From Owenweeksia sp. (GTDB lineage Bacteria; Bacteroidota; Bacteroidia; Flavobacteriales; Schleiferiaceae), in contig NZNV01000020.1 in the NCBI GenBank assembly GCA_002695025.1, forward strand, positions 124,001-188,000: DNA of 64,000 nt, written 5' to 3'. Below are positions 36,714-45,400 of the stretch, in pieces. Both the position numbers and the translations under genes were made by a program. The notes under the pieces were generated by a model, which did no database searches, was not told the origin of the DNA, and saw nothing but the letters and a program-made list of their open reading frames with translations. Every line of letters starts with the position of its first letter. The first letter of the stretch is position 1.

Positions 36714-38399
36714 ATGAACAACGAATCAACAATCCTTGATTCCAAAGTGAAAATTCTCTCGGATTATTTAAGTGAGCTTCAGGGAAAAATCTCTTCAGCT
36801 ACACAAGTTATGGTCACGGCAGGCGACTGGGCACACCAGGTATTGTACAATGAACACTGTCAGATCTTCAACAGGCGTTTCCAGGAAAAGCCCTGGGCCA
36901 TTGTATACTGTGGCCATGCCAAGGACGTACAGATCACCTACAAATTGGCGATGGCCATGAACCTGCCGGTACGTATACGGGCGGGCGGTCATGACCACGA
37001 AGGAGAATGTACCGGTACCAATACCATTCTCATTGATGTATCCCGAATGGATACGGTGAAAGTAAACGATAAAGGTCTGGCCACCATTGGTCCGGGTAAC
37101 ATCTTTAAGAACCTGACCACCAAACTGGCGGATAAAGACGTAATGATAGCTCATGGAACCTGTGCTACCGTAGGTATTTCCGGTTTTATTATGGGCGGGG
37201 GCTGGGGACCCTGGACGCGCAAACACGGTATGTGTTGCGAGTGGCTGATGGGTGCCGACCTCGTGCTGGGAGATGGCAGCACCGTAAGTGTAGATGCAGA
37301 GGGTGCGAATGTGCCGGACTTATTATGGGCCCTGCGCGGTGGCGGTGCCATGAGCTACGGACTGGTGACGGAATTCCGTATACAAACCTTTGTGTTGCCG
37401 CCCAAACTGATCCGCTTTCATTTGAACTGGAACCTTTACAAGCCAAAAGATAGTGATCAGCCGGAGTGTAACCATCCTACCATTAAAGTATTGCAGGCCT
37501 GGGAAGCGGCTATTGAGTCCGACCAGACCAGCCAGCTGATCGGGACTAACCTGCAGATCAACGCCAAACCGGCCGGTGACCAGCCTTTTAATAAAGATAC
37601 CGTTTGCCACAACTGCCGCATGTACGGGTATTGGGAAGGAGACTGGGATTCGCTGAATACTTTTATCCAGGAATGGTTTACCGATAAAGGCGTTAAGCCG
37701 GATGAGGTATGTGATGATGGAGAAGGTGGCTCCGATTCCAATGAGGTATACGGTGAAAACCTGATGAGTAACTGGGCGCGTGAATCCTTTAACCCTATTT
37801 TAAAGGCCCGCCACGAAAGGGGGGAGGACCTGTTGGCTCACCCTGAACACAAGCAGTTATTATTGCAAGGCAAACCCCTGCCACCGGATTTTGACGATCC
37901 TGCTCCGCATAAGATCACTTCCCGCCTGGTAGAGCCCCAGGGCCTGGGTGATGATGGCTACGAAGCTTTACTACAAAGCCTTACCTCAGACCTGCTATTG
38001 GATGGGAACCGTAAGCTGGGGTTGATGAGTTACGTAACCCTGGGTGCTATTGTGGGTGACTACTACCGCGAAAACCCGAAGGGTGGTGACAGCTCCTTTC
38101 CCTACAAGCAAATGCTGTACACCATACAATACCAAACCTGGTGGAATACGCATGAGTGTGAGGTAAAGGAAAGGCAGAACAACAAAGTGTACAATCGTAC
38201 CAACCGGGCGCTGGACTGGATGGAAGTAGCGCGGGATTACGATATTCCCAATACCTCCGGGGCCTTTATCAGCTTTAAGGACAGTTCTATACCCACGCGT
38301 ACCTACTTTGCGCAGAACTACGATAAACTGGTAGAGATCAAGGAGAACTTTGTGAAAGACCCGTTCAACCATTTACGAATACGGAAGAGTATCATTTGA
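36714..38399 (+). CDS. FAD-linked oxidase, berberine-bridge-enzyme type (probably bicovalent FAD)
   Basis: A 561-residue cytoplasmic-looking oxidase. The PCMH-type FAD domain shows 'PWAIVYCGHAKDVQIT', 'VRIRAGGHDHEG' (the His expected to bind FAD 8-alpha), 'ILIDVSRMDTVKV', and 'AHGTCATVGISGFIMGGGWG', whose Cys matches the second flavin-linking residue of berberine-bridge-like enzymes. The end 'YFAQNYDKLVEIKENF' followed by 'DPFNHLR' is the BBE C-terminal domain. Such enzymes oxidise sugars, alkaloids or other alcohols using oxygen; the substrate here is unknown. It is slightly longer than usual because of an acidic insert ('DEVCDDGEGGSDSNE', about 330-345). Remnants of a second copy flank it on both sides. 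Confidence 0.88.
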   Translation: MNNESTILDSKVKILSDYLSELQGKISSATQVMVTAGDWAHQVLYNEHCQIFNRRFQEKPWAIVYCGHAKDVQITYKLAMAMNLPVRIRAGGHDHEGECTGTNTILIDVSRMDTVKVNDKGLATIGPGNIFKNLTTKLADKDVMIAHGTCATVGISGFIMGGGWGPWTRKHGMCCEWLMGADLVLGDGSTVSVDAEGANVPDLLWALRGGGAMSYGLVTEFRIQTFVLPPKLIRFHLNWNLYKPKDSDQPECNHPTIKVLQAWEAAIESDQTSQLIGTNLQINAKPAGDQPFNKDTVCHNCRMYGYWEGDWDSLNTFIQEWFTDKGVKPDEVCDDGEGGSDSNEVYGENLMSNWARESFNPILKARHERGEDLLAHPEHKQLLLQGKPLPPDFDDPAPHKITSRLVEPQGLGDDGYEALLQSLTSDLLLDGNRKLGLMSYVTLGAIVGDYYRENPKGGDSSFPYKQMLYTIQYQTWWNTHECEVKERQNNKVYNRTNRALDWMEVARDYDIPNTSGAFISFKDSSIPTRTYFAQNYDKLVEIKENFVKDPFNHLRIRKSII

Positions 38400-38418
38400 T
38401 CCTGGTTTTGGAAGAAAG

Positions 38419-38443
38419 AACCCCGGCTTAGCCCGGGGTTTTC
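38419..38443 (+). terminator. Rho-independent terminator after the flavin oxidase
   Basis: Stem aaccccgg / ccggggtt with loop cttagc, followed by ttcgttt. It lies 20 bases after the stop codon of the oxidase gene. A decayed version of the same downstream sequence follows the 3' pseudogene copy at about 39559-39590. Confidence 0.75.
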
Positions 38444-38522
38444 GTTTAATTTAAATCACATGACCGTGCTATACTTTACGTGATAAGATACCCGTTACTA
38501 AAGCCTTAATGACCTTTATAAC

Positions 38523-39101
38523 GTGAAACTTTTATTACTGACCTTTAGCTTTCTTATTAGCAGTAGCCTTCTGTATGGTCAGGCTTTAGGCTTGAGTGCT
38601 GGTTATGTGCAATACAGTACGGAACAGGTGCCTGAGGCAATGGGAAGTACTATGGAGGCCTATGTAGCTTTTGATAGCATAACTCCGAGTAGCGAGATTA
38701 TTATAGCCGTTGGATTTTCACGTTTACAGGGTTACTCCGATTGGTTACAGAGTAATGTAAATATTGGTGCCCGAAGAGTTCAGTTGGCCTGGCAGCGTAT
38801 CATTCCACTAAAAAGCAGGCTCCAACTACTGGCCGGGGTATCTCTAAATTATATGGGAACTTCCTTTTGCTATACGAGAGACGGTATAGCCTTTACAAAT
38901 CAAGGATATCATTCAGGCCCAGGATTATATGGGGGACTCCGTTATGGTAAAACGGCTGATCTACCCTTGGGAATTGAGTTAACTGTGGGACCTGTGATTT
39001 TTGTTACAGAAGAGTGGGATGATCAAATACCCTATTGCCTGAATATTCAATTGGGTATCACTTATAGCTTATACAAAAAGCGGAATCACACTCTTGAATA
39101 G
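38523..39101 (+). CDS. Small outer-membrane beta-barrel-like protein
   Basis: A 192-residue protein starting with GTG, with a signal ending 'SSLLYGQ'. The mature part alternates polar and hydrophobic residues in strands ('LGLSAGYVQYST', 'NIGARRVQLAWQRI', 'QLLAGVSLNYMG', 'GPGLYGGLRYG', 'GIELTVGPVIFV', 'NIQLGITYSLYKKR'), the pattern of an eight-strand outer-membrane barrel. No named family recognised. It sits between the flavin oxidase and a decayed 3' copy of it. The 575-base gap that follows holds an imperfect hairpin at about 39187-39210, the oxidase remnant and a promoter. Confidence 0.6.
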   Translation: MKLLLLTFSFLISSSLLYGQALGLSAGYVQYSTEQVPEAMGSTMEAYVAFDSITPSSEIIIAVGFSRLQGYSDWLQSNVNIGARRVQLAWQRIIPLKSRLQLLAGVSLNYMGTSFCYTRDGIAFTNQGYHSGPGLYGGLRYGKTADLPLGIELTVGPVIFVTEEWDDQIPYCLNIQLGITYSLYKKRNHTLE

Positions 39102-39404
39102 GCGGGAAACCTGATTCTATCAGGTCGGAGATCAATAAACTTAACCCAGCTACATTTTAAGACTACTTATCGTCTCCAAAATAATAATCCCCAGCCATGA
39201 CGGCCGGGGACCTTAATCCGCCACATTTTTTTGCTCCTGGTGGCAGATGTTTTTTATTTCATACGGGAAAGCTCGTGAAAAATTCACCACTCGTTTGGAT
39301 TATTTCGTTAGTGCAGGTTTTACAAGTGTAGACGGTAAAAAGGAGAGGGTGGGCATAAACGAATTAGCAGAAATGCCCGAAAATTCTCTTAATAAGGCAT
39401 GCTT

Positions 39405-39558
39405 TCCAAGTACCTTTAGGAGCCCTCAGCTTCAAGGACCGCTGCATTTCCCCGCATACGTACTTTTACCCAGAACTACGATAAACTAGTTGGAGCTCAA
39501 GGAAGACTTAGTGAAAGACCAATATAGCTACGTATGGGTATGGAAGAGTATTATTTGA
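39405..39558 (+). pseudogene. Decayed copy of the 3' end of the flavin oxidase gene
   Basis: This segment aligns with 38244-38399, the end of the flavin oxidase: 'agcttcaaggac', the exact 17-mer 'cagaactacgataaact', 'gtgaaagacc' and 'ggaagagtattatttgatcc' occur in the same order. Stops and frame changes break it (TAG right after the shared 17-mer). Similarity continues past the stop into a degraded terminator (to about 39590). A tandem duplicate has evidently lost its middle. The + strand frame at 39247-39489 is incidental. Confidence 0.75.
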
Positions 39559-39621
39559 TCCTGGATTGGAAGGGGAAGCCTGGCTTAGTGTAAGTTTTTT
39601 CAGGAATTAGTAACAATGTGT

Positions 39622-39651
39622 TTGGTACTTAAGGAATCCACATTATATTTA
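39622..39651 (+). promoter_or_regulatory. Probable Bacteroidota-type promoter of the restriction-like cassette
   Basis: TTG at 39622-39624, a 19-base spacer, then tatattta at 39644-39651, which fits TAnnTTTG except for the final G. The predicted start of transcription is about 20 bases before the ATG of the half-HsdS gene at 39677, so the 5' leader is short. It would drive the five-gene cassette to 45916. Confidence 0.5.
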
Positions 39652-39676
39652 CTTCACTACTTAGACTAGTGAATAA

Positions 39677-40237
39677 ATGAAAATTTCTTTGAATATAAGA
39701 ACGGGCTACACTTTCAGAGGGAGAAAAAACATATCTGATAGTAGGGAAATAGCAGTTATACAGCCAACGGATGTTGATTCCGGAGAATTAAAGGATACTA
39801 TAAGCTATATTGCCAAGGATCAGGTTTCCCCTTTAGAAAAACACCTTTTAAAGTCAGGGGATGTTCTTCTGTCCAATAAGGGGCTGAACTTTACTACTCA
39901 TTTATATAAAGGGAAACAAGCAGCGGTTGCTACGTCTTCATTTTTTATACTTAGCCCAGAGCCGGATAAACTCAGGTCCGAATACCTGTACTGGTACCTT
40001 CAACAGCCTGCAACTATTAAAATACTCCAGAGTATGATGTCGGGGAGCACTGTTCTGTCTTTATCAAAAAGTTCACTGGAGAACCTGGAAGTACCTTTGC
40101 CTCCATTAGCTGTTCAGGATAAGATTATCCAAATGAACTATTGGGTGGAAGAGGAGAGCAAAGAGTTGAAAAATCTCATAACTAAGCGTAGGGAATATAG
40201 GGATGCATATAACTGGGAGCTAATTAAAGGAATATGA
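39677..40237 (+). CDS. Half-length type I specificity subunit (single TRD HsdS-like)
   Basis: A 186-residue protein with one target-recognition domain and one conserved helix. Signatures: 'IRTGYTFRGRKNISDSREI', 'HLLKSGDVLLSNKGLNFTTH', 'SEYLYWYLQQPATIKILQSM', 'VLSLSKSSLENLEVPLPPLA' then 'VQDKIIQMN'. Ordinary HsdS proteins are about 400 residues with two such units; half-size forms can dimerise and read a symmetric site. It would select the DNA sequence for the methylase encoded at 40407. The stop overlaps the start of a 58-residue gene (ATGA at 40234-40237). Not truncated by a visible lesion, so the half size seems natural. Confidence 0.75.
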   Translation: MKISLNIRTGYTFRGRKNISDSREIAVIQPTDVDSGELKDTISYIAKDQVSPLEKHLLKSGDVLLSNKGLNFTTHLYKGKQAAVATSSFFILSPEPDKLRSEYLYWYLQQPATIKILQSMMSGSTVLSLSKSSLENLEVPLPPLAVQDKIIQMNYWVEEESKELKNLITKRREYRDAYNWELIKGI

Positions 40238-40410
40238 AGTCCGGGGATAATAAATTTCATAACGAGAAGAGTATTACCATCATTAATAATAATCATTATG
40301 AGAATAATTATTACCTGGCACCTCCTGTAGACAATAAAAGAGTTCGTAACAAATCGGGCATCCTAAAATTGATATTCAAAGTGTTCTCTTTTATTAAAAG
40401 CCTGTTATGA
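40234..40410 (+). CDS. 58-residue basic protein bridging hsdS and hsdM
   Basis: A short open frame that begins inside the hsdS stop (ATGA, 40234-40237) and ends inside the hsdM start (ATGA, 40407-40410). This double overlap is strong evidence that it is translated. The sequence starts MKSGDNKFHNEKSITIINNN, is Asn/Tyr-rich in the middle and ends in a basic, amphipathic or membrane-seeking helix (SGILKLIFKVFSFIKSLL). No family recognised. It might be an assembly factor, an inhibitor or a membrane tether of the restriction complex. Confidence 0.65.
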   Translation: MKSGDNKFHNEKSITIINNNHYENNYYLAPPVDNKRVRNKSGILKLIFKVFSFIKSLL

Positions 40411-41639
40411 ATCATTCTGAAAAACATCTCGAGCAGTTTGTGGAAGAGATCGTCCGTTCGCTAAAGCCCAAACTGGAAGATCAGGCTCTCATCGAGTGCT
40501 TTCTTCTTTTTATACATGCCAAGCAAACTAAGAGTGAGTTTCATAGGGTGGAAGAGCTTGGAGAGTTTATTAAACAATTGAAAATTCCTTTATCACTTTC
40601 TGCAGAACCATGGTTAATAGAGGTATGGCAAGAATTTTCCTTTAAATGGGATCGCTTCATAACTATGTCAAACGATTTTGAAATAGGCTTATTCTTGGAG
40701 TATGTCTTAAAAGAAGTTAGAGATCTTGCGGGTAGTAATTTGCTCCGCACCGCTAATTTTATTACTCCTTCAGAAATGGTTAAGCTTATGGTTTCGACTA
40801 TGGCAAATACTAAAATGCAAAGTATATATGATCCCGCCTGTGGTTCTGGTGATTTATTGATGACTGCTGGAAAAGAGTTAAAAGCTCAAAATTTTTTTGG
40901 CGAAACCCAGTCGGAAATGAATCTGAGAATGGCCCGGTTATTCGGTTTAATATATAAGAGTCAACAACCCAGTGCAAAAGTAAATTTTTCAGATCGACCC
41001 TTTGATAATAAAAGCTACGATGCTATTATCTCTAATCCACCTTTTGGGCTAACCATTAAAGACTTTTCTCCCATCGGAAAATTCAATTCTGAATTCAAGA
41101 GTGGTAAAAGTGAGGTACTGTTTCTTAACCACATCTTAGATAGTATGAGTGAAAATGGGGTGGCCTCGGTTATTTTACCCTTAAACGCCTTGTTTGGAAA
41201 AGGTTTGATGGAAAAGGTTCGCAGGAGGATTATCGATGATAACTTATTGGAGGCGGTTATCCAACTTCCTTCCAAGGTATTTTATAATTCCAATGTCAGT
41301 ACCGTGATCTTTCTTTTAAAGAAACAAAAAGAAACAGAAGACATTCTGCTCATCGATTTATCTAAAGATTTCCGCAAAGGAAAAAAACGGTATGAAGTAA
41401 AATCAGAGGCCATAGAGAAAGCTATAATAGCGGTTCAGTCTTTCAGAAATGGAAATAAGGAAGAGAAAGCAATGGTAGTATCTCCGAAAATGGTAATTGA
41501 AAAAGATTATAATCTAAGCCTGAATTTATATCAAAATTCAAATTCTAAAGATTTACCTAAATTTCGATCCTCTGAAGATTTACTGGAGGAATGTAAAGCT
41601 ATTGAAAGAAGAATAGGAGAATTGCAAAAGCGATTTTAA
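40407..41639 (+). CDS. Type I-like N6-adenine DNA methyltransferase (HsdM)
   Basis: A 410-residue gamma-class adenine methylase. SAM motif I is 'SIYDPACGSGDLLMTAGKE' near residues 139-157 and the catalytic motif IV is NPPF in 'YDAIISNPPFGLTI' near 205-218. The N-terminal 110 residues are helical as in HsdM, and 'VIQLPSKVFYNSNVSTVIFL' is the usual later motif. It is shorter than typical HsdM (about 500), lacking most of the C-terminal helical arm. Translation is coupled to the upstream 58-residue gene by ATGA. It should methylate the site selected by the half-HsdS and protect the host from the helicase-nuclease encoded downstream. Confidence 0.85.
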   Translation: MNHSEKHLEQFVEEIVRSLKPKLEDQALIECFLLFIHAKQTKSEFHRVEELGEFIKQLKIPLSLSAEPWLIEVWQEFSFKWDRFITMSNDFEIGLFLEYVLKEVRDLAGSNLLRTANFITPSEMVKLMVSTMANTKMQSIYDPACGSGDLLMTAGKELKAQNFFGETQSEMNLRMARLFGLIYKSQQPSAKVNFSDRPFDNKSYDAIISNPPFGLTIKDFSPIGKFNSEFKSGKSEVLFLNHILDSMSENGVASVILPLNALFGKGLMEKVRRRIIDDNLLEAVIQLPSKVFYNSNVSTVIFLLKKQKETEDILLIDLSKDFRKGKKRYEVKSEAIEKAIIAVQSFRNGNKEEKAMVVSPKMVIEKDYNLSLNLYQNSNSKDLPKFRSSEDLLEECKAIERRIGELQKRF

Positions 41640-41648
41640 TTAAATACA

Positions 41649-42488
41649 ATGCCTTTAAAAAAGCGGTCATCAGTCAAAAAAATTAATAGAAGGGCGGTAA
41701 AAACTATTACCAGCAATGTTAAAGGTCATATAAATGACCTGGCTGAGCTTTTATATAGTTTTATTCCCCTCCGAACCCGGAATAATAAAACTGAAACCTT
41801 TTACACTATCTTTAAAGAGAGTTCCATTCAATCCTATTTTCCTAAGGGAGCGTACAAAAAGGTGGCTTTGGAAAAAGCCCTCGAAAAGCTGTTTCGTTAT
41901 CATAAAAAGCTCCCCTATACCATTTTCAGGAAAGTGGTTGCTGCGGCTATTAAGTACCGCAGGTATAAAAGAAATCCCTTAAAGCGATCTGAACTTGATC
42001 AACTGGATTCTTTTCTGCTTAAACTTGGTATAAACTTAACAACAGAGCTACAGCATACGGAACTGGATGAATTTGTTCCCCTCATTACAGTACCCCCTGC
42101 TGAATTGATCAGGCGCCTGGAAAGCCATCCTTTATGTGAGCAATTGAATTCTGAGCCCTTAGAGCTATTCAGGAATGGTCATTTTAACGAATCGGTGCGA
42201 AAAGCCTCAGAGAGATTTGAAGTGGCGGTGCAGGATCTTACCGGTTTAAATGACATTGGAAAGAACCTTATGGGAAAAGCCTTTAACCTTAATGGACCAA
42301 TTATTACTCTTAATCAGCTCTCCAATGAAAATGAAAGAGGTATACAGGAAGGGTTCCAGTTTTTAAGTATGGGTATGATCCGGGCCATGCGCAACATCTT
42401 CAGCCATGGTGATGAAGATCAGCGGAGCCCGGAAGAGGCTTACGAAATGTTGATGTTCATCAACTGGCTTTTCCGGCAATTACCTTAA
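41649..42488 (+). CDS. TIGR02391 family protein
   Basis: A 279-residue protein. The C-terminal 125 residues match the TIGR02391 (Ymh) family: 'ELFRNGHFNESVRKASERFE', 'LTGLNDIGKNLMGKAFN', 'ERGIQEGFQFLSMGMIRAMR' and the closing 'NIFSHGDEDQRSPEEAYEML'. The RN-x3-H-style ending recalls HEPN-like RNase folds, and the family is often found in restriction and defence loci. The basic N-terminus ('KKRSSVKKINRRAVKTITS') suggests nucleic-acid contact. It starts 9 bases after hsdM and ends 8 bases before the helicase gene, so it belongs to the same operon. The exact role is unknown. Confidence 0.75.
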   Translation: MPLKKRSSVKKINRRAVKTITSNVKGHINDLAELLYSFIPLRTRNNKTETFYTIFKESSIQSYFPKGAYKKVALEKALEKLFRYHKKLPYTIFRKVVAAAIKYRRYKRNPLKRSELDQLDSFLLKLGINLTTELQHTELDEFVPLITVPPAELIRRLESHPLCEQLNSEPLELFRNGHFNESVRKASERFEVAVQDLTGLNDIGKNLMGKAFNLNGPIITLNQLSNENERGIQEGFQFLSMGMIRAMRNIFSHGDEDQRSPEEAYEMLMFINWLFRQLP

Positions 42489-42496
42489 AACAAAGC

Positions 42497-45400
42497 ATGC
42501 AGGAAATTCTCAGGCAATATGCTTCCCATGAAACTGGATTGTTTCTTTTAAACCTTCCTACGGGTTTTGGTAAAACCTATAAGGTACTGCAATACATCGT
42601 AGATCAATACGAGGATCACCGGCCCATTTACTTTGTTACCAACCTCAAGAAAAACCTTCCGCTAAAAAAGCTGCAAAGTCTTTTTAAAGAAAAAGGCCTG
42701 GAAAAGGTTTTTGATGATAGCGTACTTTTTATTGATGGTACTTCCGTTAAAGTAGTTGAGCATATTACAGAGCTTGACGATATCCCCGATGAAGTAAGGA
42801 AGTGGGAGGAGTTCAGGAAGTTGCGGCAAAAGGCGCGTTTGGTTAATCGCTTCATGGAAAGTAAAAAAACAACTATAGCTCAGGCAGAGGCCAATACCAT
42901 CATCGAAAATGAGATCAGAACAGAACTGGAACCTCAATTTCGCAACCGGCTCATCCACTATATTGAAAAAAACACCAGTGAGAGAGGAGCATATGCTTCA
43001 CCGGGCAGGAAGCTCCGATGGATCAGGAGCAATGCCGCCTGGATCATAGATCTGTATCCTTCCGTAACTACTTCCGAAAAGAAGATATTCTTTATGAGCG
43101 TGGATAAATTCTTTGCCAGGAATGTTACCCTGATACAACCTTCCTATTATTTCCACGATCATAAATCCATTGACCAGGCTTTGGTATTTATTGATGAGTT
43201 TGATGCTTCTAAAAAGCCATTACTCAATAACATTATTGAAAATGGTTTGAGTAAACGGATTAACCTGGTAGCTTTATTCCAGCAAATCTATACCACTCTG
43301 TCAGGACTGCAATTTCCGGCCACTTTACTGAGGGAATCACTAGCCAGGCAACAAAAGGATTATAAATCTATCCAGGAAATCCTGGATTATCTGGAAGTGC
43401 AGGCGGCAGAACTTAAAAGTGAATTCCACCTGGATGTGCCCTTTAAAACCGTGAGTGCGGATAATAAACGAAATTTCATTTTCCACGACTTTGAATACGA
43501 AACCATTCTCAAAGAGGGGTTCAGGTTTATCAGTATAGTGTATAGTGAAGAGGAACAGGTGAATTACGTGCACTTTGAGCACGACAAAAACAAGGTGAAA
43601 GGTATAAGCCTGCCTACCATGCTGGCCAAACTCCGCGCTTATATTCAGTACTTTTCAAGAGGTATCTGGATGACAGCCTTGAATTATAGCGAGCTGAAAC
43701 AGGAGAGTGGCTCTGATGATTTTCCCCTGGAAAGTGCTTTACGCACGGTTCTGGACCTGTTTAACCTGGATTCCCTTCAGGTGAATTACATTATGGACAT
43801 CGTTGCCAACCAGCACGGCAGGGAGGTACAGGAAGGCTTACCCCGGTCTAATTACCTGCGTGAGCATAGCTTTTATATGAACGGTTTCCGTTATTATGAT
43901 TTTGTGGATAGTGAGAACCACGATCTCAGTTCACGCATTTACCTCAATACATTTGAACAAACCCCTGAAAAACTGATGCTTAAGCTGGCCCAGCGCGCCA
44001 ATGTGATCGGTATATCGGCTACGGCAACCGTACCTACGGTATTGGGAAATTACGATCTCAACTTTTTAAGGCAGCGATTGGGAGAGAACTTCAGAACGGT
44101 TAATGAAGCGGAACTGGCCCAACTTAAGGAAAGGTTCAGACAATTAACAGTCGGCTATGGTCAACTGGAGATTAAGGCTGAGCTGGTAAAGTGTGAAGAC
44201 ACGCAAGAAGAAGCTTTGGCCTTGTTTGAAGACGCAGAATACGCCTCGGAAGTATTTAAGAAACTGAATAACCTCTGGAATACACGGGATTTTCACCGGA
44301 GGAGATACTTACGGGCAGCCCATGTATTCAAGCATTTTTTACTGAGTGACACTGCCCATTCTTTTCTTTACCTGGGAAACGCTCTGCCCAGGGTAAATCA
44401 TCCGGATTTTGATGAAGGAGTTTTAAAAGAGATGTTCAATTTTTTAATTGAAAAATTCGGAAAATCGGTTTATCGCGATGCAAACTATAAACCATTTGTA
44501 GTAATAGACAGCGAACGGTTTGAATTGAAGAAGAAGAACTTATTGACCAATTTATCATCCGGGCAAAAACTCTTTATGGTCTCCACTTATCAAACGCTGG
44601 GAGCCGGTCAAAACCTTCAGTATCCCGTACCTGAGAATATGGAAACGGTAGTGATAAATACTCGTCATTCTGCTGATCCCGAAAAAGACATTGACGGCAT
44701 TTATTGTGAGCGGCCGACCCATTTACTGGTAAATAAGTTTGGGAAAAGCCTAGAGGAGAAGGAGCTGGTACAGAATATTTTTGAGGTGGAATTTCTGGCG
44801 GAGACGGGGGAGATATCTACGGCTCAATTAAAACATGAGATTAAAAAAGGCTTTAAGCTGGTAAGTGGTAAAAAGCCTCTTTTTAGTGAGATGGATGTGA
44901 AAGAGAAAAACCTGTATTCCAAAGACAGCTTTGCCCATTACATCAGCAAAATGGTGATACAGGCCATCGGAAGGATCTCACGTACCAATCGTAAAAGCCG
45001 CGAGATCCACATCTTGGCGCATCACCGGGTACAGGAACTATTGCGTACCGATGAAAAGTCTCCGCAGATCTATTTGCATGAGTATGAAAAGTTACTGGAA
45101 AAATGTAATTCATCAGTCGGTATTGATTCGCAGGAAGAAGAGTGTTTTAATGTAGCCGAACGTAAAAACCGAAAGGCCAGGAGGTTGATCAATTCCATGT
45201 TGCACAAGGACTTTGAGGAAGAGAACCAGAGATATTGGCAACAGTTGCGGGATTTTGTTTTAAGAAATCCCCGGGTGTACAAAGCTTCCGATATTCCCAG
45301 CCCATTGGAATGCTTTTACTTCCGCCTGCCGGATAACGCCCTTACCTATAGCTATCGGAAAAGAGACGGACAGAAATATTATAATTCCGTAAAGTCACTG

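Noticed and set aside
39247-39489. 80-codon + strand frame before the restriction-like cassette
   Set aside because: Its end coincides with the decayed copy of the flavin oxidase gene in a shifted frame, so it is not a gene of its own.
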